The notes under the pieces: generated by a model | What the model was told of the DNA's origin: nothing | Database searches by the model: none | The model's input: only the letters and a program-made list of their open reading frames with translations | Assembly (NCBI GenBank): GCA_031411235.1 | Contig: JANOAR010000185.1 | Span: 1 to 64,000 of the forward strand | Length of the DNA: 64,000 nucleotides | Origin: JANOAR01 sp031411235 | Lineage (GTDB): Bacteria; Verrucomicrobiota; Verrucomicrobiia; Verrucomicrobiales; Verrucomicrobiaceae | Direction: 5' to 3' | Made by a program: the position numbers and the translations under genes | Shown: positions 16,851-25,325 of the stretch, one piece after another | How positions within the stretch are numbered: the first letter of the stretch is position 1 | How the letters are laid out: every line of letters starts with the position of its first letter

Positions 16851-17177
16851 CCTCCCGCTCATCCTGCCCCACCGTGGCCTCAAGCGAGCAGAGTTAGAAG
16901 GAACCTCGACCTGCCAACCCATCACACTCAGCATGAGGTTTGACCCGCCATGGAGCTACGAGCCACCGTGAACAAGCTACGAGCCATCATTTGAAAGCTA
17001 CGCGTTATCGTGTAAGAGCTACACGCCATCATGACGGTGCTACATGACTTCGTGAAAGAGATACGAGGCCTCGTGAACGACAATCGCAGCCCCGCGATGC
17101 TTTTGTCTCGACAGTTTCTAAGCGATTTGATTCTTCATCGTCAGCCTCGACGCCCATAAAAGCTCCCATGCCAGCCC
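16851..17177. other. Gene-poor stretch between doxX-like gene and the IS element
   Basis: No convincing gene is present. The notable content is the six-unit 21-bp repeat at 16954-17079. Just before it lies GGTTTGACCCGCCATGG, which resembles the stress-island motif imperfectly. Confidence 0.6.
16954..17079 (+). repeat. Six tandem 21-bp repeats encoding leucine heptads
   Basis: Six contiguous units of exactly 21 bases follow the consensus AGCTACGAGCCATCGTGAA plus two variable bases. Read from the ATG at 16950 they encode heptads of the form E/K-L-R-A-I-V-x with Leu (or Ile) at position 2 and Val/Ile/Met at position 6, a coiled-coil pattern. Units two and three end in TGA and TAA, so the frame is broken twice while the pattern persists to the last unit. 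It looks like a decayed coiled-coil gene or a mobile repeat. Confidence 0.75.
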
Positions 17178-18715
17178 TGAATGGCACTGAAATAAGGACT
17201 GTTTGGGATAAAAAATGAAGAGCTAAAGGAGGGTGAGTCGTTGGTAAGTAATGCCAGCCTCGACGCGCTTTTTCTCTGGGTTTCATCAACAGCTCTGTGG
17301 TCGTAAGCCCATCTCGGGAGCGCAGCATTTGCAGCGTGAGAGGCGTCGTGCTGATGCACTCTGTTTAACCCAGTTGCATACCCTCTTCGAGGATGTGCTG
17401 CCGACTTGGTTAGCGACCTTCAAGGCTGCGCGTGGGGCCAACAGCCGCCACTGCATTTACACCCTGCTGGTCACCTTTTGGGCCTTTCTCTCTCAGGTGC
17501 TTGATCCCGATGGCTCTTGCCGTCGGGCCGTCACTCGGGTGCAGACGCTCTGCTCCGCCCTCGGCCTCGCCTTGCCCAAGGATGACACGGGTGCCTACTG
17601 CATCGCCCGTGCGCGCTTGCCCATCCGCGTACTGCTCAAGCTGCTCTACCACATCGTCCATCGGCTCACGGCTCTGCCGCGTGAGGGGCGGCGCATCGTC
17701 GTCATGGATGGCACGAGCATTCGTATGCCGGACAGCAAAGAGAATGCCGCTGAGTATGCCTACACGCCCAATGCCAAGCCCGGCTGTGGCTTCCCTTTGA
17801 TGCCGGTGCTCGGCCTCTTCGACCTGGGCACTGGCGCGTGGTTGGCCAGTGTGAAGTGCAAAACCAAAGCGCATGACGCACGCCTAGCGTGGCGGATGCT
17901 CAAGCACTTGCGCACGGGTGACATCCTGCTGGCCGACCGCGCCTTTTGCTCTTACGCCTTCATCGTCGCCTGCCAGCGCAAGGGCGTGGACGTGGTCATG
18001 CGGTTGCATCAAGCACGCGACCCACATCTGGACAAGGGCAAGCGCATCGGCGCGAACGACTGGCACATCGTTTGGAGCAAGCCTGCGCAATGCGCCAAGG
18101 GCCAACACAGGGCGCAGTATGCAGCCTTGCCTAGCACACTCGCCCTACGGCTCGTGCAGGTGCACAGCCACGTTAAAGGCCACCGCACCACAGAGCTGAA
18201 GATCGTCACTACCCTGCGCGAACCAGCCGAGCATCACGCCATGAAGATCGCCGCCTGGTATCAGCAGCGTTGGCAGGTGGAGCTGTATTTTGACGATATA
18301 AAGACCAGCCTCGGCATGGATACCCTGCGCTGCAAAACCCCGGCAATGATCGCACGCGAAGTGCTCATGCACATGATCGCGTATAACCTCGTGCGCCATC
18401 TCATGGTCAGCGCCGAGCCGCTGCGCGACCTCGCAGCTAAGGGCGCACTATCCTTCAAAGGCACGCTAGACCAGCTTGAACAATGGCAATGGGCGATCTG
18501 GAGCGCCCCCAGCACAAGGCAAGCACGCAAACGCCGCGATGATTTGCTGCAAAGCATCGCCGATGACGCAGTGATCAAACGCCCCGGACGCAAGGAACCC
18601 CGCGCCTGCAAAGACCGCCAAAACAAATACACCTTCCTCACCAAACCCCGCCACCTCTACACCGATTCCGATGACCTAGCTCACGCTGCCTAATGTGTTA
18701 TTTCAGTGCCATTCA
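17178..18715 (+). mobile_element. IS4-family insertion sequence
   Basis: The element is 1538 bp, bounded by perfect 18-bp terminal inverted repeats: TGAATGGCACTGAAATAA at 17178-17195 and its complement at 18698-18715. One transposase gene fills the interior. The flanks (TGCCAGCCC left, TGCCTGACCC right) are similar but not an exact target duplication. The right end abuts the start codon of the next gene; the terminal A of the element is the A of that ATG. Confidence 0.9.
17251..18693 (+). CDS. IS4-family DDE transposase
   Basis: The product has 480 residues. The catalytic acids are visible: Asp153 (VVMDGTSIRMPD), Asp229 (ILLADRAFCSY) and Glu344 within the IS4 signature Y337-x2-R340-x3-E344-x6-K351 (YQQRWQVELYFDDIK). 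The frame is intact with no stops, so the enzyme may be active. An AGGAGGG sequence lies 15-20 bases before the ATG, farther than ideal. Confidence 0.95.
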   Translation: MPASTRFFSGFHQQLCGRKPISGAQHLQRERRRADALCLTQLHTLFEDVLPTWLATFKAARGANSRHCIYTLLVTFWAFLSQVLDPDGSCRRAVTRVQTLCSALGLALPKDDTGAYCIARARLPIRVLLKLLYHIVHRLTALPREGRRIVVMDGTSIRMPDSKENAAEYAYTPNAKPGCGFPLMPVLGLFDLGTGAWLASVKCKTKAHDARLAWRMLKHLRTGDILLADRAFCSYAFIVACQRKGVDVVMRLHQARDPHLDKGKRIGANDWHIVWSKPAQCAKGQHRAQYAALPSTLALRLVQVHSHVKGHRTTELKIVTTLREPAEHHAMKIAAWYQQRWQVELYFDDIKTSLGMDTLRCKTPAMIAREVLMHMIAYNLVRHLMVSAEPLRDLAAKGALSFKGTLDQLEQWQWAIWSAPSTRQARKRRDDLLQSIADDAVIKRPGRKEPRACKDRQNKYTFLTKPRHLYTDSDDLAHAA

Positions 18716-19470
18716 TGCCTGACCCTTTGAACCCGCACTATGACGAGCCTGGGGTGAATTATGCCCCGGAGTTCTTCTATGCGGACGATCCGCAGCCACC
18801 CCAACCACCACCACCCAACCACCACAAGCCTATGGCCTCCATCACGGTGCCCTTCAGCCGCCTCAACGCTCAACAACTCATCTACCTCGCCGACTTGGTC
18901 ATTCCAAGCCTCGCTCCCGCCGCGCCAGCCACTCCGCCGCTGCCCAACCTAGCGACGAAAGTCGCCGCCCTCGTGGTGAAACGCACTGCGGCCAAAACCG
19001 CCAGCGACGCCTACGAGGCTGCGAAGGCTCAACTCATCACGCTGCGCAATGCCCGCGATGGCGCTGCGGACGAACTGCGCGACGAGCACAAGGTCGTCAT
19101 CGCCGGAGTCGAAAGCGAGGCGCGGGGGGATGCCACCAAGCTCAGTTCCTCCAAATATCCTCTCGAGTCCACCACGACGCAGCCTACTACCGTGCCAGCA
19201 GTCATTCATAACGCCACCATCACCGCTGGCGATGCCGATGGCACGCTGGATGTAAACTATAATCCCGAGCGGAATTCCAAGACCTACGAGGTGCAACTGA
19301 CCAGCGCGGATCCTCTTGCGGGTCTCTGGGTCACGAAGTCGCAGCCAACGACCTCTTCGCTACGACTCACCAGCCTCACGAGCGGCCAGCGAGCGTGGGT
19401 GCGCGTGCGCGGCAATGGCTCCAAAGGCTCCGGTGGCTGGCGCGATCCGGCGACCAAGATCGTGCCGTAG
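18715..19470 (+). CDS. Hypothetical protein with proline-rich leader and fibronectin-III-like end
   Basis: The product has 251 residues from the ATG at 18715, formed at the IS boundary; a GTG at 18706 lies inside the IS end. Residues 1-38 form a leader (MPDPLNPHYDEPGVNY, then DDPQPPQPPPP) like that of the gene at 2792. An internal Met starts MASITVPFSRLNAQQL, which could be the ancestral start. A central helical part (ASDAYEAAKAQLITLRNARD) precedes a beta domain with fibronectin-III features (KTYEVQLTSADPLAG, TSSLRLTSLTSGQRAWVRVR). The original promoter has been displaced by the IS. The function is unknown. Confidence 0.7.
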   Translation: MPDPLNPHYDEPGVNYAPEFFYADDPQPPQPPPPNHHKPMASITVPFSRLNAQQLIYLADLVIPSLAPAAPATPPLPNLATKVAALVVKRTAAKTASDAYEAAKAQLITLRNARDGAADELRDEHKVVIAGVESEARGDATKLSSSKYPLESTTTQPTTVPAVIHNATITAGDADGTLDVNYNPERNSKTYEVQLTSADPLAGLWVTKSQPTTSSLRLTSLTSGQRAWVRVRGNGSKGSGGWRDPATKIVP

Positions 19471-19503
19471 GGGAAGAAGGGGAGACAATCAGACTTTCAG
19501 AAT

Positions 19504-19521
19504 GGGGCTTAGACCCCATCG
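19504..19521 (+). promoter_or_regulatory. Stress-island motif upstream of 19558-19944
   Basis: The plus strand reads GGGGCTTAGACCCCATCG. It is the most palindromic copy (ATGGGG ... CCCCAT) and ends 37 bases before the ATG at 19558. Confidence 0.6.
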
Positions 19522-19557
19522 CGGGCAGAGTTTTCATGGGTGTATAAATGCGGCCTT

Positions 19558-19944
19558 ATGAATAATCAAAACAACCCCTCCAATGATCCCCGCCCAGGCG
19601 TGTATGTGAACGGCGAGTATTTCACCGTCTCCCAAAACACCCCCTCATCTGCGAGCTTCAAAAGCTCACCACACAATGTCGGCCAACCCCAGGAAAACCA
19701 GCGCATTCCCAGCCAACGCGATTTAGAGACGGAGCAACTGCCTATCACCGTCACCGATGAAGAAGACCCAGGCTTTGAAACGGATGAGGAGCAGGAGCAA
19801 CTGCCTCACACCGATGAAGAGCAAGGCTCCGAAGCGGATGAGGAGCAGACGGCAGATGATGCCGACGACATGACCGATGATGAAGCTGAGGCGGAAGATG
19901 ACGACATTGCCACAGGAGAGGCCAAGAATAGAAGCTCGCGCTAA
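19558..19944 (+). CDS. Small acidic, probably disordered protein
   Basis: The product has 128 residues from the ATG at 19558; an earlier TTG at 19540 is possible. The N-terminal half is polar (MNNQNNPSNDPRPGVYVNGE). The C-terminal half is almost all Glu, Asp, Gln and Thr with the repeated phrase TDEE/ADEEQ. It has no membrane segment or known domain. The motif upstream and the terminator downstream make it a defined single-gene unit. A role in stress or as a charged chaperone-like tail is only a guess. Confidence 0.65.
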   Translation: MNNQNNPSNDPRPGVYVNGEYFTVSQNTPSSASFKSSPHNVGQPQENQRIPSQRDLETEQLPITVTDEEDPGFETDEEQEQLPHTDEEQGSEADEEQTADDADDMTDDEAEAEDDDIATGEAKNRSSR

Positions 19945-19982
19945 GTGACAAGAGTCTAATGGTGCTCATTGGCGGTGTGGAA

Positions 19983-20015
19983 GCGGCGGGTCGCGATGCG
20001 GCCCGCCGCTTTTTT
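19983..20015 (+). terminator. Intrinsic terminator after the acidic-protein gene
   Basis: GCGGCGGG pairs with CCCGCCGC around an 11-base loop region, followed by six T residues, 38 bases after the stop codon. Confidence 0.85.
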
Positions 20016-20089
20016 GTGGTATGGTGGGTAGGCCGCAGACAGGGCCATTCAGGCCGAACGAACACCGCCTCGTCCCGCGCAGGCAGTTT

Positions 20090-20107
20090 GGGTAGAACGC
20101 CCCATAG
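20090..20107 (+). promoter_or_regulatory. Stress-island motif upstream of 20180-20761
   Basis: The plus strand reads GGGTAGAACGCCCCATAG, with the conserved CCCCATAG end but a longer centre. It lies 73 bases before the ATG at 20180. Confidence 0.45.
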
Positions 20108-20179
20108 CATCGCCAAGCGTCGCAGCGGAAGCATGGGCGCACCGTTTATCAATCCAACTCAACCCCAATCGCACCCCCT

Positions 20180-20761
20180 ATGAACAAAGATAAAACCACC
20201 CAGACCCTGCTCATGTATGTCAACGATGTGCTCGCGCTGGAACGCGCCATCTACGAAACGATCTCCCTTCAAAGAAAGGATGAAAATGTCCGCGCCGACT
20301 TTGAGACGACCGGCCTACTGAACGAAATCGCCGCCTGCACCGAGACGCGCCTGAACGATCTCAAGACACTGTCCGAATCGCTCGGGGGTGGCGCAGGTGT
20401 CATCAAAGAAGCCGCGACCGCTGTGGCTGGAGTCATGGCCGGACTCTACGACAAGGTGCGCAAGCATCCTCTCTCACGCATGTTGCGCGACGACTACACC
20501 GCACTGGCATTGCTCTCGACTGCTTACTCGATGCTCTACACCACGGCAGTCGCCCTGAGCAGCGATCAGGTGGCAACCATCGCCAAACGCGGGCAGTGCG
20601 AAGTCGCGCCCTTGGTGCTGCGCATCAGCCACTTGATCCCCGCCGTGGTCGTTGCTGAACTCGCCGATGATCATCCCGACGTGAATCATGTAGCCATCGA
20701 TAACGCCCGCGAGGCCACGAGCTGCGCGTGGTCGCCAAACAGTGAAATGCAGAAGGCGTAA
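20180..20761 (+). CDS. Ferritin-like (DUF892/YciF-type) helical protein
   Basis: The product has 193 residues and is all-helical. It opens TLLMYVNDVLALERAIYETI, continues with EIAACTETRLNDLKTLSESL, then VAGVMAGLYDKVRKHPLSRM and ALALLSTAYSMLYTTAVAL. The pattern of acidic residues in paired helices resembles the DUF892/YciF ferritin-like proteins, which are stress-induced in many bacteria. A clear set of di-iron ligands cannot be assigned by eye, so the family call is tentative. Confidence 0.6.
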   Translation: MNKDKTTQTLLMYVNDVLALERAIYETISLQRKDENVRADFETTGLLNEIAACTETRLNDLKTLSESLGGGAGVIKEAATAVAGVMAGLYDKVRKHPLSRMLRDDYTALALLSTAYSMLYTTAVALSSDQVATIAKRGQCEVAPLVLRISHLIPAVVVAELADDHPDVNHVAIDNAREATSCAWSPNSEMQKA

Positions 20762-20895
20762 GCCCTAGCACTGACGTGTCTTCATCTGTGCTCCGCCGCG
20801 CCATCGCGGCGGCCAAAACATTTGTCACAGACACGGCGAAGCTCAGCACCGGCGTATTGCGTTATGGGTTGTCAGCCTTCAGGCTAAACTCGTGA

Positions 20896-23800
20896 TCACG
20901 TTGCACTGCTGAGCCACTTCGAGGCGATGGCGCGCAGGTCGGTCTCGGACATCGTGGCTGCGGTTGCGCCGAAGCAGGCGGCTTCCACGCGTTTGAGGTC
21001 GGTTTGCAGGTCGGTTTGCTGGGTGTCCTTCAGTTTGACGAGCGGACTGGAGCACAAACGCCGCAGGAGGGCGACGACGGCGAAGCCATCGACTTCTTTG
21101 GGCATAGTGAAGACATCGCGGGCACGCACGGGGCGCTCGGTTTTGCCTTTGCCGCGCAGGATGAGCCAGAGGATCGAGGCTAACAACAACACAGCGCCGC
21201 CGATGATCACGGGCCAGAGATACGGGCTTTTGGAGGTGACGATGGCGACTTCTTTGGCGGTCATTTCGCGGCTGATTTGCACGGCGGGTTCCTTCAGCGT
21301 CGTGAGGTTCATGTCGGTGTAGCTGCTGTAGCTGACGATGGCGTCCTTGGCCTTGGGTTGCGGGAAATGGAAGGTGATCGGCGTGTCGGAGACGCGGACT
21401 TGGTCGCCATCCAGGGAGATCGTCCAGATGCGCTCGGACTTCGGAGCGACTTGATCGGCCCAGGTGTTGAGTTCGGTGATTTGCAGGCCTTCGCGCGCGT
21501 TGATGTTCTTGATCGCGACGGTGCTGGCGGACTTCAAGTCGAGCAGTTGCTCGATGTCGGGCACGAGGCCGCTGGCGGTGGCTTTCACTTCGAGCGTGAG
21601 GCCGCCGTTGATGTTGAGCTGGCGGTTGTCGAGCGTTTGCGTGATCTCGATGTTGCTGGCGGGACGCGCGTCGGCCTTGTCGGTGGCGACTTTGATGACG
21701 GTCTCAGCGGACTCGGCGGGAATGGTGATGGGGCCGCTGAGATCGACGAACTTCAGCTCAAGCTGCACGGGCGGGATTTTGTCAACGCTGGCGTCCTTCG
21801 CGCGGACGTGCAGGTAGGCGAGGATGGTCTCATCCCAGCCGGCTTGCGCGGTGGAGCGAGGCTTGATGTCGGGCGTGGCGAAGGTGATGCTCTTGATGTC
21901 AAAGAAGGGCGCGAGCGCTTCGGTGATGTTGAGTTCCAGTTCATCGCGCGGGCCTTGCGCGGCGCGCATCTTCTTCACGAGCACGGATGGCTTCTTCGAT
22001 TTGTTCGTGAAACCAGCGGGCGTCTCGTTGCTGAGATACTGACCGAAGTGCGCGGCGCGGCCCATGGCCTCGGTGTGGACGATGCTGACGATGATGCCGA
22101 AGTCTTGATCGCGACCGACGGTGTTCGGGCCATCGACGCGGGTTTGCAGCCGCACTTCGCTGAGCAACTCATCGAGATAGGCGACCTGTTTTTGTGCGCC
22201 GAGCGTGAAGGGATCATCCTTCGTAATGACGAGCGAGCTGGCAAGGTAGCGGTATTTCAAATCCTCATGCAGCGGGTCTTTTTCATCGGCGAGGCGGTCG
22301 TTCACGATCTTGGCAAACATGCTGATGTGCGCTTTCGATGCCTTGCCCGGCAAGGCGACGAGATGCTCGCGGATGCGTGTCAAAGCGGCGCGATTCATGG
22401 CTTTGCTGAGATTGATCTGCCCGTTCGAGCTGATGCCGAGCAGGCCATTGAACCAGCCGAGGTAGGCTGCGACGGCGTAGTCGCCGGGCGCGAGTTTGGC
22501 GACCTGCGTGCCATACGCGGCGGCTCCGCGATTGAAGTAATCCTGGGCTTGCAGGTTCTTCTCCTTGTAGCCGGCCATGCGCATCTTGCTATCGCTGGCG
22601 ACGAGTTCCTGGAAGTATTCAAAGTCGCCCCACTCGACGAGCAGCGTGCCTGCGAGCGTAAGCGCGCGCGAGCTGTCGCCGTGACCGGTGATCCAGCCGT
22701 CGATGAGCTTCAATGCTGTGCCATAGCCTTCACGCACGAGGTCGAGCGTCTGCGTTTCATCGCGCTGCGTCATGCCTGCCGTTTGCACATCCATCTTGCG
22801 CCAGCGTTCGCCGAGGTTCATGCTCATGCGCGAGAGGATGAGGAAGAACAAAGGCTCATCCATCTCGTCCATCTGACCGAAAACTTTCTCGATGTGCGTG
22901 GTGCGATACGTCTCCGCGCTGCTGTAAGCGAGATCGAAGGCATCGACGACTTTGCTATAGTCCGCGGGCGCAATGCCCGCCTGACGAAACAGCGCCATCA
23001 TGCGCGAGAGACTCTCGATATTCTTCTCCATCATGATCGGCGTGACGGGGATGCGCGCGTCGTCGGGCAGGTTGAACTTGCGGCGCAGTTGCTCGGGGAT
23101 CTGCGGGTTGTGCGTCTTCGCCCACACGCCGAGGAAATCCTCCGCCAGCGCGGCTCCGGCGCGCGCGCTGCGTTTGCCGATCTCGACGATGCGTTCCGCA
23201 GCTTGATCAAAGTTCGCGCCGGTGAGGATGAGGCGCGACATGGCGACATCGACGCGATCTCGCGCTCCCGCATTGAGCGCGGCGGCCCATTTGCCCGTCG
23301 GCGCGTGCGGCATGAGGTCTTCGGGCAGGATGAACTTCTGCTGGTTACTCGTGGCGGATTTTTGCGTGAACGTATTCTCCGCTTCGCTGGCCCAAACATC
23401 GGCCATCAGCTCGATGACCTGCGTCCAGGGCTGCTCGCCGGACTTCACGAGATCGCAGAGCAACGCCGCGACATTGGCCTGCACGACGATGTTCGACGCG
23501 CGGGTCAGCACATCGCCATTGCGATCGTTCTGCACTTTGCGTTCGAGCGCGGTGAGCAGCTTCATCGCGATCTCGGGGTTGGTTTTGACGAGATCGGTGA
23601 AGACGGGTGCGAGTGTGCTCAGTGGCACTTGCGTGATGATCTTGGAGATGGCGCTGATGGGCTTCTGCTTTTCCCAACTCTTGTTTTTCCCGGTCGAAGG
23701 CGCGAGCAAGTCGCGAATGTTCTCATCCCAGATGCGCTGCACCTCGCCGCGCTGCGTGCTTTCGCGCTGCTCCTGCGTGGCGACGAAGGCCATGAGTTCA

Positions 23801-24459
23801 TTGCGCACGCCTTCATCGGCGATCTGCGCGATCTGATCGTTTCCTGGCAAATAAGTGCGCGCGAGGTCGCGGAAGTTGCCCGCGATGAGCACACGCGCGG
23901 CGAGCATTCGCTTCGCCGGATCGGTGCCGCCAAACTTGCCCGTGCCTTTTTGAAAGCGATCCACCAGCCAGAAGCTCTCGCTGACCGGCACGGCGATGCC
24001 GAGGAGCTGGCCGAGTCTGCGCACGTTGTCGTTGTTGAGTTCGGCGGGCGCGGCTTCGGAGAGTCCGACGATGTCATCAAGGCGCACCACGGGCTTCCGA
24101 TTCTCGGTGAGATCGGCGAGCATCTTGTTGTAAATCTTCACCGCGAGGTCGGGTGGCATCTGCTTCAACTCCTCGCCAATCTTGGCCCAATCACCGGTAA
24201 CGAAGCGCATGAGAAAGCGGTCGTTCGCGGGCAAGGTGGCGGGATCAGCGGTGCCGACGCGTTCGAGATGACGCAGCAGTTCGCCAGGGTCGCGCGTGAA
24301 CTTTTGGTTCATGATCGACTCGTATTCCTTGATGAGCTTCGGGTCAGGCCCGGGAGGCGCCACGGGTTGTTGAGCAGGCGCGGGAACAGCCGGTTGTTGA
24401 GCTTGCGCGGTCGTGAGGATGACGAGCGCGAGTACGGCGCAGAGATGAAGTGGGTTCAT
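20896..24459 (-). CDS. Large single-pass membrane protein of unknown function (1187 residues)
   Basis: A signal peptide (MNPLHLCAVLALVILTTAQA) is followed by a Pro/Gln-rich spacer and a long helical section to about residue 750 (TPR- or solenoid-like). A beta-rich part follows to about 1090 (VQLELKFVDLSGPITIP, INGGLTLEVKATASGLV). One membrane segment (YLWPVIIGGAVLLLASILWL) precedes a ~75-residue cytoplasmic domain (PKEVDGFAVVALLRRLCSS, TDLQTDLKRVEAACFG). The bulk is thus periplasmic. No family is recognised. It lies nine bases after the next upstream gene, so the two form an operon. Its cytoplasmic domain is duplicated at 5070-5297. Confidence 0.85.
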   Translation of the reverse strand: MNPLHLCAVLALVILTTAQAQQPAVPAPAQQPVAPPGPDPKLIKEYESIMNQKFTRDPGELLRHLERVGTADPATLPANDRFLMRFVTGDWAKIGEELKQMPPDLAVKIYNKMLADLTENRKPVVRLDDIVGLSEAAPAELNNDNVRRLGQLLGIAVPVSESFWLVDRFQKGTGKFGGTDPAKRMLAARVLIAGNFRDLARTYLPGNDQIAQIADEGVRNELMAFVATQEQRESTQRGEVQRIWDENIRDLLAPSTGKNKSWEKQKPISAISKIITQVPLSTLAPVFTDLVKTNPEIAMKLLTALERKVQNDRNGDVLTRASNIVVQANVAALLCDLVKSGEQPWTQVIELMADVWASEAENTFTQKSATSNQQKFILPEDLMPHAPTGKWAAALNAGARDRVDVAMSRLILTGANFDQAAERIVEIGKRSARAGAALAEDFLGVWAKTHNPQIPEQLRRKFNLPDDARIPVTPIMMEKNIESLSRMMALFRQAGIAPADYSKVVDAFDLAYSSAETYRTTHIEKVFGQMDEMDEPLFFLILSRMSMNLGERWRKMDVQTAGMTQRDETQTLDLVREGYGTALKLIDGWITGHGDSSRALTLAGTLLVEWGDFEYFQELVASDSKMRMAGYKEKNLQAQDYFNRGAAAYGTQVAKLAPGDYAVAAYLGWFNGLLGISSNGQINLSKAMNRAALTRIREHLVALPGKASKAHISMFAKIVNDRLADEKDPLHEDLKYRYLASSLVITKDDPFTLGAQKQVAYLDELLSEVRLQTRVDGPNTVGRDQDFGIIVSIVHTEAMGRAAHFGQYLSNETPAGFTNKSKKPSVLVKKMRAAQGPRDELELNITEALAPFFDIKSITFATPDIKPRSTAQAGWDETILAYLHVRAKDASVDKIPPVQLELKFVDLSGPITIPAESAETVIKVATDKADARPASNIEITQTLDNRQLNINGGLTLEVKATASGLVPDIEQLLDLKSASTVAIKNINAREGLQITELNTWADQVAPKSERIWTISLDGDQVRVSDTPITFHFPQPKAKDAIVSYSSYTDMNLTTLKEPAVQISREMTAKEVAIVTSKSPYLWPVIIGGAVLLLASILWLILRGKGKTERPVRARDVFTMPKEVDGFAVVALLRRLCSSPLVKLKDTQQTDLQTDLKRVEAACFGATAATMSETDLRAIASKWLSSAT

Positions 24460-24468
24460 GGAATAAAA

Positions 24469-25077
24469 TTATGATCCTGGCTTGTCGAGCTTCTCGAACT
24501 CCTGAAATCCTGCACGGCCATCGCCATTCGGGATGGGCGCTGCGGGGAGGAGTCCAGGCGGGCCGTTCAGCAAGGCAGCAGCAGCAGCTTTGCCTTTGCC
24601 ACCTTCCGCACCGCCACCTGCGGGAGTGCCTTTGGCGTCTTCTTTGATGAGCAGCGCGGCTTCGAGATTGAGCTGCTTCGGCGCGATGATGCCCTGCACG
24701 CCCTGCACCGCGCGAATGGTGCTGATGGCAGCCGCGGGCGGCGGCGGGACGCCTTTCACCGTGTTCGGCGGCGTGGCTTGAATGCCATCGACTTTGTTCA
24801 CGCCTTGCGCGGCAGGAGGCGGTGGTGGAGGCGGCTGCGTAACACCCGTGGGCGGCGGAGGCGGGACAGGTTGAGTCACGCCCGTCGGCGGTGGCGGTGT
24901 CATGGGCACGACCGTCGGCGGCGCGATCTTTTTGATGCTGGTGACGGCCTCCTGCTTCACGCCTTTGACGCCGTTGATCGCATCAGCGGCAGGCTTTTCC
25001 TGCGCCATGGCGATGCCCGCCACGAGCATCATGGCAGCCGCGAGTGAGTTGGTTGTGAGTCTCTTTGTCGTTTTCAT
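24469..25077 (-). CDS. Secreted proline-rich protein, operon partner of the large membrane protein
   Basis: The product has 202 residues from the ATG at 25077, with a signal peptide (TNSLAAAMMLVAGIAMA). A motif resembling INGVKGVKQEAVTSIKKI introduces three PPPPTGV repeats, then further GVNKVDGIQ and AVQGVQGIIAPKQLNLEAA elements. The C-terminus is Gly/Ala-rich and ends with a possible single EF-hand-like loop (PNGDGRAGFQEFEK). It may be a periplasmic linker or a ligand of the 1187-residue protein. A fragment of this gene lies at 33592-33742. Confidence 0.75.
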   Translation of the reverse strand: MKTTKRLTTNSLAAAMMLVAGIAMAQEKPAADAINGVKGVKQEAVTSIKKIAPPTVVPMTPPPPTGVTQPVPPPPPTGVTQPPPPPPPAAQGVNKVDGIQATPPNTVKGVPPPPAAAISTIRAVQGVQGIIAPKQLNLEAALLIKEDAKGTPAGGGAEGGKGKAAAAALLNGPPGLLPAAPIPNGDGRAGFQEFEKLDKPGS

Positions 25078-25325
25078 TTTTGAATGGCTACCTATCTGGC
25101 GGAAAAGCATGCGAGCGATGCGTTCCATCGAGATCACTGAGTATGCTTTGCCGTTTCCGGCTTTTCGGGTGAGCGGTCTGGGGAGTCTCGACATTGCCTT
25201 TGCCCGTGCAATCCAGGTGTGTTGGCAGCGCGACGATGTAGCCATGCTCCGTCCAATACGTAGCCACTCTGTGTTTCCATCAAAGCTGGCGGGCGACTGC
25301 GAGTGCGATAAGCGAAAGGTGCCCG
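25078..25325. other. Intergenic region with no supported gene
   Basis: This 248-base stretch separates the two-gene operon from the glycosidase block. Short open frames are present, but none has a convincing start or composition. It presumably holds the promoter of the operon at 25077. Confidence 0.4.

Noticed and set aside
16954..17079. CRISPR array
   Set aside because: The 21-bp units are contiguous with no spacers and are degenerate.
17160..18730. Exact target-site duplication of the IS4 element
   Set aside because: The flanking TGCCAGCCC and TGCCTGACCC are similar but not identical, so no duplication is claimed.
21277..24474. A 1065-codon open frame on the plus strand
   Set aside because: It is exactly antisense to the 1187-residue gene, which has a signal peptide, a membrane helix and conserved sequence. 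High GC keeps the opposite frame open; its protein is Arg/Asp/His-rich without domains.
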